A stretch of 64,000 nt of DNA from Rhizobium sp. BK196 (GTDB lineage Bacteria; Pseudomonadota; Alphaproteobacteria; Rhizobiales; Rhizobiaceae): the NCBI RefSeq assembly GCF_014193255.1, contig NZ_JACHZB010000005.1:186001-250000 (forward strand), written 5' to 3'. Made by a program: the position numbers and the translations under genes. Shown here piece after piece: positions 48,398 to 56,368 of the stretch; the stretch's first letter is position 1; every line of letters begins with the position of its first letter. The notes beneath the pieces are model-generated. The model was not told where the DNA came from, did no database searches, and saw only the letters and a program-made list of their open reading frames with translations.

Positions 48398-49144
48398 TTA
48401 GCGGAGTGTTGCAGACCGGCTCACGAGCCGGGTTTCCACAAAGGTCCTGATCGCGGCATCAATATGGTCCCAGTCGGCCAAATGACGGCTTGAGAACCGG
48501 TAAAGCACACTTAAATCCTTGCCGACCTTGATATCGCGCTGGCAATCGCCGCTGGTTGCCATTTCTGCAGACGAGGGCAGGACGCAGCGCACGACATAAT
48601 CGGCCCTCCCTTCGCGCGGCGCGGTCAGCAGAACTTCGCCGTTGTAACCGGCGTCCGCACGAAGGCGGTGCAGCGTCAGGCCATGCGCAAAGGGTTCGGA
48701 GGCACCATCCATCAGATGCGAATAGATCGGCTCCAGCCGACCCGACATGTCCCGCGACATCGTGCCTTGGGTGATCTGCAGGAAAATCAGGCCTGACGAC
48801 TGGGCAATGTCGTCGAAGCGCTGGCGCGTTTGCTTGCTGTAGCCATGCAGTTCCGGCCAGGTGAGATAGAGATCGACCCGTTCGGCGGCACCGTCATGAC
48901 GTTCGCCGGGGAAGCGAATCGTGTTGGCGGGCAGGGCAATGGTGTCGCGGCCGATGGTGAGCGTGATTTCGACATTGCTTTCTGTATTGCCAGCGAGCGA
49001 AATGTGACGGCCGAACCAGCGGCCGGCAATGCTGATCGCCACCGTCAGCAGCGCCAAGACCGCGATCGTCGCCGTGACGCGAACCAGGAAGCGGGTCGAA
49101 ATAAGAGGCTGCTCGCCAGGATGGCCCGCGGCGGAATGGCTCAT
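48398..49144 (-). CDS. Unknown membrane-anchored protein
   Basis: The 248-aa product has one TM segment (about residues 18-40: RFLVRVTATIAVLALLTVAISIAG) and a periplasmic domain of about 205 residues without known motif. GGAGGA precedes the ATG at 49144; 22 more upstream codons are in frame but lack a site. It lies 119 bp upstream of the carboxypeptidase on the same strand. A CtrA-like box is found about 90 bp upstream of its start. Confidence 0.75.
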   Translation of the reverse strand: MSHSAAGHPGEQPLISTRFLVRVTATIAVLALLTVAISIAGRWFGRHISLAGNTESNVEITLTIGRDTIALPANTIRFPGERHDGAAERVDLYLTWPELHGYSKQTRQRFDDIAQSSGLIFLQITQGTMSRDMSGRLEPIYSHLMDGASEPFAHGLTLHRLRADAGYNGEVLLTAPREGRADYVVRCVLPSSAEMATSGDCQRDIKVGKDLSVLYRFSSRHLADWDHIDAAIRTFVETRLVSRSATLR

Positions 49145-49232
49145 CGTCGTCCTCCGATGTCGGGCCGCCGTAAGAGAACACGAGTCGTCGGTGCCGGTGA
49201 TGAATCTCAAGGAGATGATGGGATAGCGAGGG

Positions 49233-49248
49233 TTAACGAGCCGTTAAC
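49233..49248. promoter_or_regulatory. CtrA-type box TTAA-N7-TTAAC
   Basis: TTAACGAGCCGTTAAC is an exact full CtrA consensus with 7-bp spacing, and also nearly palindromic. It lies 89-104 bp upstream of the 49144 start, in a region with a promoter but no gene. Confidence 0.55.
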
Positions 49249-49344
49249 TCAACCAAGCATCGGCCCGATTGCGGTTTCATAGAGTTAGAGCGCGTGCGTC
49301 CGGATGGAGGCAGGCGCGCCAAAAGGGAATGCCACAAAAGAAGC

Positions 49345-49374
49345 GAGCCGTTCCCGGGACAGCGGGAACGGCTC
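49345..49374 (-). terminator. Hairpin after the BTLCP gene
   Basis: A perfect 12-bp stem GAGCCGTTCCCG/CGGGAACGGCTC with a 6-nt loop; on the minus strand it is followed by GCTTCTTTTG. It lies 53 bp after the stop. Confidence 0.65.
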
Positions 49375-49426
49375 TGGGCGCCGGTCGGGACGGGGATGCG
49401 GGGACTGACCGGGGCCGGTATGCCTG

Positions 49427-50032
49427 TTACTTCACGCTGCCCACAGCGACGGCGCGGCCATCCTGCAGCTTCGTCCAGCGAGCCGGATCGTCAGCGGACT
49501 GGCGCTTCAGGTAGGTATATTCGGTATCCGACCACAGCAGCACCTTGTTGCGCATGTTGTCGAGAATGAAGTCGCCATGGTCGGTGCGCACCGTCAGCAC
49601 GGCGTGGCCTTCGCCATTCGGCTGCAGCACGACCGTTATCAGCGTATCGGACGGTGAGAGGCCGGCATCGATCAGCATCTTGCGCTTCAGAAGAGCGAAA
49701 TCCTCGCAGTCACCGACTGTTCGCGGATAGGCCCAGCGCTCCTCGACACCGTAGATCTCCTTGTCCGTCATAGGTTGGATGGTGGAGTTGACGGTGTAGT
49801 TGATTTTGAGAATTTCCTTCCAGCGATCCTCGGTCAGGATTGCGGGACCGGCGTCGCCGCCGGCATAGGCACATTCGCTCGGATTGGCCTGGCAGAATTC
49901 ATAGTGCCCGATCGGCGGGCTCGCGTTGCCTGCAAGCGTCATACTGGCGGGTGATGCCTGTCCTGCGCCCGCCATTGCCGCTATCATGCCAACGGCCAGA
50001 AGGCCGCCTTTCAGTAGATTTCGAATTGACAT
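49427..50032 (-). CDS. Transglutaminase-like cysteine peptidase (BTLCP/DUF920)
   Basis: The 201-aa secreted protein has a signal peptide (about residues 1-27, ending GQA) and a transglutaminase-like fold with catalytic Cys109 (VGDCEDFALLKRKML), His143 (GEGHAVLTVRT) and Asp158 (FILDNM). BTLCPs such as LapG cleave surface adhesins, but short stand-alone forms common in rhizobia have unknown targets. No lapD-like partner gene is seen here. Confidence 0.88.
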   Translation of the reverse strand: MSIRNLLKGGLLAVGMIAAMAGAGQASPASMTLAGNASPPIGHYEFCQANPSECAYAGGDAGPAILTEDRWKEILKINYTVNSTIQPMTDKEIYGVEERWAYPRTVGDCEDFALLKRKMLIDAGLSPSDTLITVVLQPNGEGHAVLTVRTDHGDFILDNMRNKVLLWSDTEYTYLKRQSADDPARWTKLQDGRAVAVGSVK

Positions 50033-50413
50033 TATCGTCTCCCCGTTATGAGGACGACAATGACACGGACATTTTTATCTCACGCAAAATTACGCAATCA
50101 AATTAAAGACTTAGTTGATTCAAATACGCAGAGAACTTGAATCAAATCCATCTCGAATACGACTAAAATTAAAACCGCTTTCGTCGCAAATTCGATTAAA
50201 ATTGAAGCTTTGTGAAAAAGGCTTTTGGGCGGGAAATGGCCGAAAAGCGGACAGGCTGTTAACGGTTTTCGATAAGCCGGATAAATTTCTGCAGCCGCCT
50301 CTGGTGGGAATGGCAGTTGGCGCAAGTCGGACTGCGGCTCATAAAAGGGCGGAATCGCTGCTCCAAAAGCCGATTATGGCTCAGGTCCGGATTGCGGCCG
50401 AAAAAATAATTCG
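50033..50413. other. AT-rich intergenic region upstream of BTLCP gene
   Basis: These 381 bp hold no credible gene. The AT-rich stretch about 50075-50220 stands out against its surroundings. It contains an 8-bp inverted repeat, TGATTCAA at 50116-50123 and TTGAATCA at 50137-50144, 13 bp apart. The BTLCP promoter must lie here. Confidence 0.5.
50116..50144. repeat. 8-bp inverted repeat in AT-rich region
   Basis: TGATTCAA and TTGAATCA, perfect arms with a 13-bp spacer, 84-112 bp upstream of the BTLCP start. It could be an operator; the spacing is too wide for the RirA TGA-N9-TCA core. Confidence 0.45.
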
Positions 50414-50796
50414 TCAGAGGTCACGAAATTCGTTCGTCGCTGAGACGATCGCGGCGGCGATATCGACGTTTCCGGTGGAACGCGCCGCCTTCGGTAGCAC
50501 CACAAGTTCGACACCGGGCCATGCGCGGGCAAGTTCCCAGGCGGTGACAAGCGGCGCTTCCATATCGAAACGCCCATGGATGAGAATTCCCGGAATGCCC
50601 GCGAGGCGAGGGGCATTTTTCAGGCGGATGCCGTCTTCCAGCCACGCGCCCTCACGAAAATAGTGGGTGATGATACGCGCGCGCATCAGAAGGTACCGCG
50701 GATCGGACCAGGTGCGGCTGCAGGCAGCGCGGGATTGGCATGAATGGGAAGCGGCCACAATTCTGCTTGCCGATCCCGCCGGCCTGCCCGAAACCG
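50414..50796 (-). pseudogene. Prolyl iminopeptidase relic with an internal micro-inversion
   Basis: The minus strand (50414-50710) encodes the C-terminal third of an alpha/beta-hydrolase prolyl iminopeptidase: WSDPRYLLMRARIITHYF, RLAGIPGILIHGRFD and TAWELARAWPG. The preceding part of the enzyme (AARDWHEWEAATILLADP, like the family AAxxWxxWE motif) is found directly next to it but on the PLUS strand, at 50712-50789. Inverting that roughly 80-bp block in place would restore one continuous reading order. The N-terminal two thirds are missing and a repeat remnant follows. The catalytic nucleophile is lost, so the gene is dead. Confidence 0.72.
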
Positions 50797-50833
50797 GACG
50801 CAAAACCGCTGCACACTTTTGCTGGAATTGCTT
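50797..50833. repeat. Truncated copy of the dispersed palindromic repeat
   Basis: GACGCAAAACCGCTGCACAC followed by TTTTGCTGGAATTGCTT matches the core of the repeat at 45701-45810, without its second arm. It sits between the pseudogene and the PilZ gene. Confidence 0.7.
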
Positions 50834-51444
50834 CAGAGAAATTCGCGGAGTGTCTCGCGCGACTGGACCGACAGGAACTCGATCGCAACGCCTTCCGAGA
50901 AATGGCGAACGACGCGGCCGCGCATGTTGCCGAGACGAACGGGCGTACCAAGCGGCGGGCGCACTTCGCAATCGACGGCGGCGCCCGAGAGCGAAAGGTC
51001 CATGATACGGCAGATGTAGCGCGTACCGTCGTCCAGCGCGAGTTCGGTCTTGGTCTCGCGCGGGGTCAGACGATCATGACGGCGATCTTCCGGCAGGCCG
51101 AGCTCGTGTTTGTTGGCAAGCCAGGTGAGCTGGGCCGCGAGCTTCTCGCGCTTGCGCTCGGTGGCGTTGATCGACATGGTGAAACCGCGCATATCGACCA
51201 TCTGCACGTGGCCTTCGACGCGGCCGAGATGATCGATGTAGGCGACGACGCGTTCATTGGCGCGCGGGCGGCCAGCGCAGGTGACATACATGTCGCCGGG
51301 CGACATATCGATCACCATGCACTCGAATTCTTCGTAATTCGCAAGCATCAGCCGGCCCTGCATGTTGATGGGCACGCGCTGGAACACTCCCTGTTCAGGG
51401 CGCGGCGCAGGTCGGTGCGTCTGAGCGGGCTGGAACGAGTGCAT
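50833..51444 (-). CDS. PilZ-domain protein
   Basis: The 203-aa protein has an N-terminal PilZ-like segment (about residues 20-95: FQRVPINMQGRLMLANYEEFECMVIDMSPGDMYVTC) and a C-terminal PilZ domain with the c-di-GMP motifs RRHDR (about 118-122) and DLSLSGAAVD (about 145-154). It probably binds c-di-GMP and controls motility, polysaccharide or cell-surface functions. The ATG at 51444 is used; a TTG lies one codon upstream. A PAS-domain gene is 122 bp upstream on the same strand. Confidence 0.9.
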   Translation of the reverse strand: MHSFQPAQTHRPAPRPEQGVFQRVPINMQGRLMLANYEEFECMVIDMSPGDMYVTCAGRPRANERVVAYIDHLGRVEGHVQMVDMRGFTMSINATERKREKLAAQLTWLANKHELGLPEDRRHDRLTPRETKTELALDDGTRYICRIMDLSLSGAAVDCEVRPPLGTPVRLGNMRGRVVRHFSEGVAIEFLSVQSRETLREFL

Positions 51445-51566
51445 CAAAGGGCTTCTTCATGAAATCGCTGGGTCTAATCCTTACCCGCAATCCATTAACA
51501 GAAGGTTGTGGGAACGAGCCGCCCGTAACCCTAAAGTATTATGGGCGGCGACCCAAAATGCGACGG

Positions 51567-52184
51567 TCAGCGGGCTGCTGCCCCATGCAGGAAATGCGAC
51601 ATGGCACGCAGCATGGACCGGCCGAACGTGGCCTGTTTTTCAGCGGCGACCTCGGCAGGACGACGCGGCTCGGCCTGGGCCGCACGACCGAACTTGTCAT
51701 GCAGCAGCCGGCTGCGGTCGAGAGCGAGAAACTCCAGCGGCACGATCTCCAGCCAGCTTGCAGCAGCGGCAGGCGCGATGGCGCCAAGCAGCCGGTCGCA
51801 GCCGGCTTCCGGCGAACGGAGCGGCATCATGATAATCTCGAAGATCGCATCATGGCCGGCGATGCTGTAGCCAGTCGCGTTGAAAAGCGTCGGGATCGCA
51901 TGAGCCATCACGCCCTGTGCCGTCTTTTCGATATCTTCGTGCTGGCCATTGGCCCAGAGGGTGGAAAAGCGCTCGCCGCGCAGATCGCGGCCGAAGAGAT
52001 CGCAGATCTTGGTGCCGGCGAGACGGAAGCGGATATGCCGGTCTTCGCCGGTCTCCAGTATGAAGAGGCTCGCCAGGAGGTGAGGGATCGCGCCGGGTTC
52101 GATTTGCGATTTCAGCGGCGCATCCCGCCCGCCGCGCAGAGCATTCCAGTAGTCGAATATGTCGATCGTGATCTGAAGGCGCAT
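51567..52184 (-). CDS. PAS-domain protein (PAS_5 type)
   Basis: The 205-aa protein fits the PAS_5 family: IFDYWNALRGGRDAPLKSQIEPGAIPHLLASLFILE (about residues 9-44), FRLAGTKICDLFGRDLRGERFSTLW (about 52-77) and SAVLLP-like MMPLRSPEAGCDRLLGAI. There is no kinase or cyclase output domain, so it senses or binds a partner only. It lies next to the PilZ gene, an arrangement I recall from other rhizobia. Confidence 0.85.
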   Translation of the reverse strand: MRLQITIDIFDYWNALRGGRDAPLKSQIEPGAIPHLLASLFILETGEDRHIRFRLAGTKICDLFGRDLRGERFSTLWANGQHEDIEKTAQGVMAHAIPTLFNATGYSIAGHDAIFEIIMMPLRSPEAGCDRLLGAIAPAAAASWLEIVPLEFLALDRSRLLHDKFGRAAQAEPRRPAEVAAEKQATFGRSMLRAMSHFLHGAAAR

Positions 52185-52329
52185 GGCAGTGTCTCATTTC
52201 GGTTCATTAGGGTGCGGTTTTCGCCCCTTCACCTTCTACCTTGCGGATTTCATGCCAAATCCGGCGAGTTAAGGTTAAGAAAGGGTTTCGCTTGAGCGCT
52301 GGGGCCGATCATGAGACCGTCTGTCCATC
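52185..52329. other. Divergent promoter region of PAS and rhomboid genes
   Basis: 145 bp between the PAS gene start and the candidate small RNA. TTAAGGTTAAG at 52269-52279 is too tightly spaced for a CtrA box. Nothing else is recognised. Confidence 0.35.
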
Positions 52330-52430
52330 ACTTCGAACAGTGAAGTTCTGCACAAAGACTGCCAGGGGAGGGGTCATCCTTCGGGGAGCCCTGGCAAGCC
52401 GTCCGGCCAGTTCCGGACGGCTTTTTTTTT
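52330..52430 (+). ncRNA. Candidate small RNA with Rho-independent terminator
   Basis: A strong terminator (stem AAGCCGTCCGG/CCGGACGGCTT, 52396-52423, then T's to 52430) ends a transcript on the plus strand, but the only upstream gene points the other way. Before it lie a hairpin TGCCAGGG (52360-52367)/CCCTGGCA (52389-52396) and a smaller CTTC...GAAG. So an independent RNA of about 100 nt is likely; the 5' end is a guess. Alternatively it is an attenuator in the rhomboid leader, which starts 47 bp later. Confidence 0.55.
52396..52430 (+). terminator. Orphan Rho-independent terminator
   Basis: An 11-bp GC-rich stem with a 6-nt loop and an uninterrupted run of T's. No protein gene ends before it on this strand. 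Confidence 0.92.
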
Positions 52431-52476
52431 GATGTCGGCTCCTGTATGGCTGTGCCTGCAACGAGGCGATGAGAGC

Positions 52477-53262
52477 ATGAACGAACAGACGTCCGGGCCT
52501 GACCAGGCATTCCAGCCTTCCCAGCCCGAACCGCCGGCCCGGCCGCCGCGCCAGCCGGTCTTCAATCTTCCGTCAACGCTGCTTGCCACGCTGCTGCTGT
52601 TGGTCTTGATCTACACCGGGCAGTCGCTACTGTCTCCCGACTGGCTTTCCTGGTTTCTGTTCAACTTCGGCTTCATTCCGCTGCGCTATGCCGTTTCGCT
52701 TGCGGAGCAGGGGCCGCAGCTCTACTGGACGCCGGTCACCTATTCACTGCTGCATGGAAGCATTGAGCATATCGTCTTCAACAGCCTGTGGCTGATGGCT
52801 TTTGGCGCGCCGGTCGTACGCCGGATCGGAACGTTCCGCTTTATCATTTTTTGGATTCTTTCCGCCGTCGCCTCGGCGGCGCTGCATGCGGCCCTGAACT
52901 GGGGCAGCGAAGGGCTGCTCATCGGTGCATCGGGTGTAGTCTCGGGTCTGATGGGTGCAGCCTGCCGCTTTGCCTTCCCTTCCGGGCGGCAGATGGTCCG
53001 CCCCGCGCATCTCAATCCGCGACTGTCGGTGCTGCAGGCGATGCAGAACCGCACGGTGATCATCTTCACGCTGCTCTGGCTGGTCGGCAACGCTCTGATC
53101 GCCGTCGGCATCCCGCTCCTCGGCGACGGCAGCCAGGAGATTGCCTGGGATGCGCATATCGGCGGTTTCGTCTTCGGCTTCTTCCTTTTTGCGCTCTTCG
53201 ACCTGAAGCCGCCTGAGGAGTATTTTGAAGAACCTTTGCCCGACGACGAGTTGCAATCATGA
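52477..53262 (+). CDS. Rhomboid-family intramembrane serine protease
   Basis: The 261-aa membrane protease cleaves TM segments of substrates. Catalytic Ser152 (GASGVVSG) and His227 (DAHIGG) form the dyad; the oxyanion-side motif HGSIEH with His93/His98 and Asn102 is in the second helix. A cytoplasmic Pro-rich N-terminus (1-28) precedes six TM segments. The start at 52477 is preceded by GAGG; earlier in-frame codons lie in the terminator. It is separated from the CBS gene by 97 bp. Confidence 0.9.
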   Translation: MNEQTSGPDQAFQPSQPEPPARPPRQPVFNLPSTLLATLLLLVLIYTGQSLLSPDWLSWFLFNFGFIPLRYAVSLAEQGPQLYWTPVTYSLLHGSIEHIVFNSLWLMAFGAPVVRRIGTFRFIIFWILSAVASAALHAALNWGSEGLLIGASGVVSGLMGAACRFAFPSGRQMVRPAHLNPRLSVLQAMQNRTVIIFTLLWLVGNALIAVGIPLLGDGSQEIAWDAHIGGFVFGFFLFALFDLKPPEEYFEEPLPDDELQS

Positions 53263-53359
53263 TCCAACAAGTGCACCATTGACCTCCGCGATGGGAGGAG
53301 AGACCGCCGCGGAGCCTGTGTTTCCGAGAAGTGTTTCACTTTCGCCATAGGAGGTCCAT

Positions 53360-53794
53360 ATGGCCAATTCCGTCAAAGCAATACTCGATCTGAAAGGTCG
53401 TGACGTCGTCACCGCAGGGCCGAACACCACGGTTTCGGAGGCGGCTGCGATTCTCAGTAAGAAGAAGATCGGCGCGATCGTCGTCGTCGGCATGGAAAAC
53501 AAGATTTCCGGCATGTTCACCGAGCGCGATCTCGTACATGTCATCGCCAAGGCCGGCAAAGATGGGCTCGATCAGACGCTTTCTTCCGTCATGACCTCGA
53601 AGGTCCTGCGCTGCAACGAGCAGACTTCGGTCAACGAGCTCATGGAGCTGATGACCAGCAAACGCTTCCGCCACGTTCCCGTAGAGACCAACGGCAAGCT
53701 TGCCGGCATTATTTCGATCGGCGACGTCGTGAAGTCGCGCATTGCCGAAGTCGAGCGCGAGGCCGAAGAGATTAAGGCCTATATTGCGAGCTGA
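53360..53794 (+). CDS. CBS-domain pair protein
   Basis: The 144-aa protein consists of two CBS domains (about residues 8-65 and 75-135). TERDLVHVIAKAG and GIISIGDVVKSR mark each. Such stand-alone Bateman modules bind adenine nucleotides and act as regulators; the partner is not known. AGGAGGT right before the ATG is a perfect ribosome site, suggesting high translation. Confidence 0.92.
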   Translation: MANSVKAILDLKGRDVVTAGPNTTVSEAAAILSKKKIGAIVVVGMENKISGMFTERDLVHVIAKAGKDGLDQTLSSVMTSKVLRCNEQTSVNELMELMTSKRFRHVPVETNGKLAGIISIGDVVKSRIAEVEREAEEIKAYIAS

Positions 53795-53849
53795 ATGACC
53801 GTTGTTCTACCAATTCCGGACGCTGCTGCGAACTGGAATTGCTTAGGCG

Positions 53850-54818
53850 TCAGGGATGCCTGGCGTAGAGTTCCTGCATACGCTGCAGCTCGGGCAGCCT
53901 CGCCCGGGCTTCCTCATAGCCACGTTCGATGGCTTCCCCCGCACGATGAAACTCCGACAGGCCGATATCTGACAGGCGCGGCTGCAGCGAAATGTCTGGC
54001 GGGTCGCCGGCGAGGCGGGCTCGGGCGATACGATCCTGAATGATGTTGAAGGCCTGTACCATGACACCGGTCATGCCCATCCTGGCGGCATAGGGCGCCT
54101 CCCTCTGCTGCTGCACTTCGGCCGGCGAGAGGCTGGCATTGTGGCGGACCACGGCGGAGCGGCCATAGAGGTCATAGTTGAGGTTGACGGCGACGACAAG
54201 CGGCTGCTCATAGCTTCGGCAGACGGAAACCGGCACGGGATTGACGAGCGCGCCGTCGACCAGTGTGCGGTTATTGCTGCGCACCGGCTCGAAGATGCCG
54301 GGCAGGGCGTAGGAGGCACGAATTGCCGTGATCAGCGAACCGTTGGCGATCCAGACTTCGTGCCCGGTGTTGACCTCGGCCGCGACGGCGACGAAAGGCC
54401 GGTCCAGATCCTCGATCGTCAGTCCTTCCAGATGTTCCTGCATGCGTTTAGTGAGCCGCATGCCGCCGAAGAGGCCGGAGCCGCCGATCGTCAGATCGAG
54501 AAGGCTCGCGATGCGGCGCATGGTGAGGGAACGGGCGAAATTTTCCAGCTCGTCGAGCTTACCGGCGAGATAGCAGCCGCCGACGAGCGCGCCGATCGAC
54601 GTGCCTGCGATCATGCCGATCTCGATGCTTGCTTCGTCGAGAGCACGCAGCACGCCGATATGCGCCCAGCCGCGGGCGGCGCCGCCGCCGAGCGCCAGGG
54701 CAAGCTTTGCTTTCTTTTCGGGAACGGAGAGTACAGGAGAAATGGGCGTGTCGTCACGCACTGCCGAGCCAGAACCACCCCCGTCGGAGCTTTGACGATT
54801 CATACTCCAGCCCAACAT
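53850..54818 (-). CDS. Patatin-like phospholipase (RssA-type)
   Basis: The 322-aa protein has the patatin domain: glycine-rich oxyanion loop LGGGAARGWAHIGVL (43-57), nucleophile Ser74 in AGTSIGALVGG and the catalytic Asp188 in LVDGALVNPVPV. The N-terminal about 35 residues are Gly/Ser/Pro-rich. Likely a phospholipase/acyl hydrolase, substrate unknown. GGAGGAGGG precedes the ATG at 54818; 30 upstream in-frame codons are unsupported. It lies downstream of hisI. Confidence 0.9.
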   Translation of the reverse strand: MLGWSMNRQSSDGGGSGSAVRDDTPISPVLSVPEKKAKLALALGGGAARGWAHIGVLRALDEASIEIGMIAGTSIGALVGGCYLAGKLDELENFARSLTMRRIASLLDLTIGGSGLFGGMRLTKRMQEHLEGLTIEDLDRPFVAVAAEVNTGHEVWIANGSLITAIRASYALPGIFEPVRSNNRTLVDGALVNPVPVSVCRSYEQPLVVAVNLNYDLYGRSAVVRHNASLSPAEVQQQREAPYAARMGMTGVMVQAFNIIQDRIARARLAGDPPDISLQPRLSDIGLSEFHRAGEAIERGYEEARARLPELQRMQELYARHP

Positions 54819-54934
54819 GGGATTCCCTCCTCCCGGCAGAACATTTGGGTTCTCATTAACCGCCCCGAACCCTTTCCAAATTGTATATAGAGGGGTCCGG
54901 CGTCGCAATAAGGGGCAGGCGGACGAGATTTAGC

Positions 54935-55387
54935 CTATTTCCCGTAAACGTCCTTGGGATCGAAATGCAGGTCGTCATCGACGATGGTCAGCATGGGCTT
55001 GCCATCTTCAAGGGTGATGGTGCGGTAGAAGCAGGAGCGACGACCGGTATGACAAGTCGCGTCATGGCCGGCGACCTCGACCTTCAGCCAGATGGCGTCC
55101 TGGTCGCAATCGGTGCGGATTTCCTTGACGGTCTGCAGGTTGCCCGAAGTTTCGCCCTTCTTCCAGATCTTGCCGCGCGAGCGGCTGAAATAGTGGGCGA
55201 TGCCGGTCTGGATCGTCAACGCCAGAGCTTGGGCGTTCATGTGGGCGACCATCAGCAATTCGCCGTCGCCGGCATCGGTGACGATGGCTGTGATCAGGCC
55301 GCGATCATCGAAATGCGGCGTGAAATCGCCGGCATCCTCCAGTTCGGATTTATCGTCCGACGGCTGATTGAAAATCAGTTCGCTCAT
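54935..55387 (-). CDS. hisI: Phosphoribosyl-AMP cyclohydrolase
   Basis: The 150-aa enzyme opens the adenine ring in histidine biosynthesis (third step). Zn and Mg ligands are in [28 protein letters not shown] near residues 92-120. [14 protein letters not shown] is the other family mark. It is the single-domain form, without HisE. It lies 26 bp after folE on the same strand, an association seen in rhizobia. The rest of the his genes are elsewhere. Confidence 0.95.
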   Translation of the reverse strand: MSELIFNQPSDDKSELEDAGDFTPHFDDRGLITAIVTDAGDGELLMVAHMNAQALALTIQTGIAHYFSRSRGKIWKKGETSGNLQTVKEIRTDCDQDAIWLKVEVAGHDATCHTGRRSCFYRTITLEDGKPMLTIVDDDLHFDPKDVYGK

Positions 55388-55413
55388 CGCGGCCTTCCTG
55401 AGGGGAGCCGATA

Positions 55414-56028
55414 TTAACGACCCCGTACCATCGTCATGAATCGCACCTGATCGGCCGGTTCGGTCTTGAACGTCCCTGTAAAGGTTGTCGTCAATGTGGT
55501 CGAGCCCTGCTTCTGAACGCCGCGCATGGCCATGCACATATGCTCGGCCTCGATCATGACTGCGACACCGCGCGGGCGCAGCGTTTCGTCGATGGCCTTG
55601 GCGATCTGCGAGGTCATCGTTTCCTGCGTCTGCAAGCGGCGCCCGTAAATCTCGACGACACGGGCGATCTTGGAGAGGCCGAGAACGCGTCCATCAGGCA
55701 TATAGGCGACATGCGCCTTGCCGATAATCGGCACCATGTGGTGTTCGCAATGCGAGAAGAACGGAATATCCTTCACCAGCACCATATCGTCGTAACCTGC
55801 AACCTCCTCGAAGGTCCGGCCGAGTACGTCTTCCGGGCTCATCTCATAACCGGCGAAGAGCTCGCGATAGGACTTAGCGACACGGGCAGGCGTGTCCAGC
55901 AGGCCCTCGCGCGACGGATCGTCGCCGGCCCAGCGCAGCAGGACGCGAACGGCGTCCTCTGCCTCCTGTTGGGAGGGGCGATCCGATTCACGAACGGTCT
56001 GCGGAAAATTCTTGACGATGGCGTCCAT
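55414..56028 (-). CDS. folE: GTP cyclohydrolase I
   Basis: The 204-aa enzyme makes 7,8-dihydroneopterin triphosphate, first step of folate and tetrahydrobiopterin synthesis. Zn ligands lie in [20 protein letters not shown] and the distal Cys in [17 protein letters not shown]. Other blocks are [20 protein letters not shown]. The start at 56028 gives the normal length. Its 340-bp upstream region carries a 15-bp direct repeat. Folate supply links it to gcvT. Confidence 0.96.
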   Translation of the reverse strand: MDAIVKNFPQTVRESDRPSQQEAEDAVRVLLRWAGDDPSREGLLDTPARVAKSYRELFAGYEMSPEDVLGRTFEEVAGYDDMVLVKDIPFFSHCEHHMVPIIGKAHVAYMPDGRVLGLSKIARVVEIYGRRLQTQETMTSQIAKAIDETLRPRGVAVMIEAEHMCMAMRGVQKQGSTTLTTTFTGTFKTEPADQVRFMTMVRGR

Positions 56029-56368
56029 ATTCAATGGTCTCCTGGTCCGCAACGCGGACCTTTTCGGACTAGCCACTGGTACCCCAAGCGGGAATTCTTG
56101 CACCTTTGGCAGGCTCCGGGGCTTTCCAGGTTCGCTTTCTCGAACCCTTCCGGCACGGTTTCCCAATCAAACTCAATCGGCAAACTTATTGGTTTCCCAA
56201 TCAAAGTTATCCGAGGCCATTGCATTTCAACGACCCTCGAACGACATACATATAGGAAGACGACCCTGGTATGTAAGTATGCTGTCGTTTGACTGTGTGT
56301 TTTTTGTTTACACGACGATCACATAGGAATTAGCGTCTCTTTTAGGCGTTTTTGGAGCCAAATCCGTC
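56029..56368. other. Divergent regulatory region between folE and the IscU-like gene
   Basis: 340 bp without a gene. It contains the direct repeat at 56157-56205 and promoters for both sides. An AT-rich area (about 56225-56345) may be the core of the IscU-like promoter. No known riboswitch pattern is recognised. Confidence 0.45.
56157..56205. repeat. 15-bp direct repeat upstream of folE
   Basis: GGTTTCCCAATCAAA occurs at 56157-56171 and again at 56191-56205, 34 bp apart (start to start). The spacing is near three helical turns, so two like-facing protein sites are possible. Confidence 0.55.

Larger units (their letters stand above)
49145..49426. other. Intergenic region between anchored-protein gene and BTLCP gene
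   Basis: These 282 bp hold the promoter of the anchored-protein gene (with the CtrA-like box) and the BTLCP terminator hairpin. No further gene is seen. Confidence 0.5.

Noticed and set aside
50115..50663. Plus-strand 182-codon open frame
   Set aside because: It runs across the AT-rich intergenic region and antisense to the iminopeptidase relic; no motif is recognisable.
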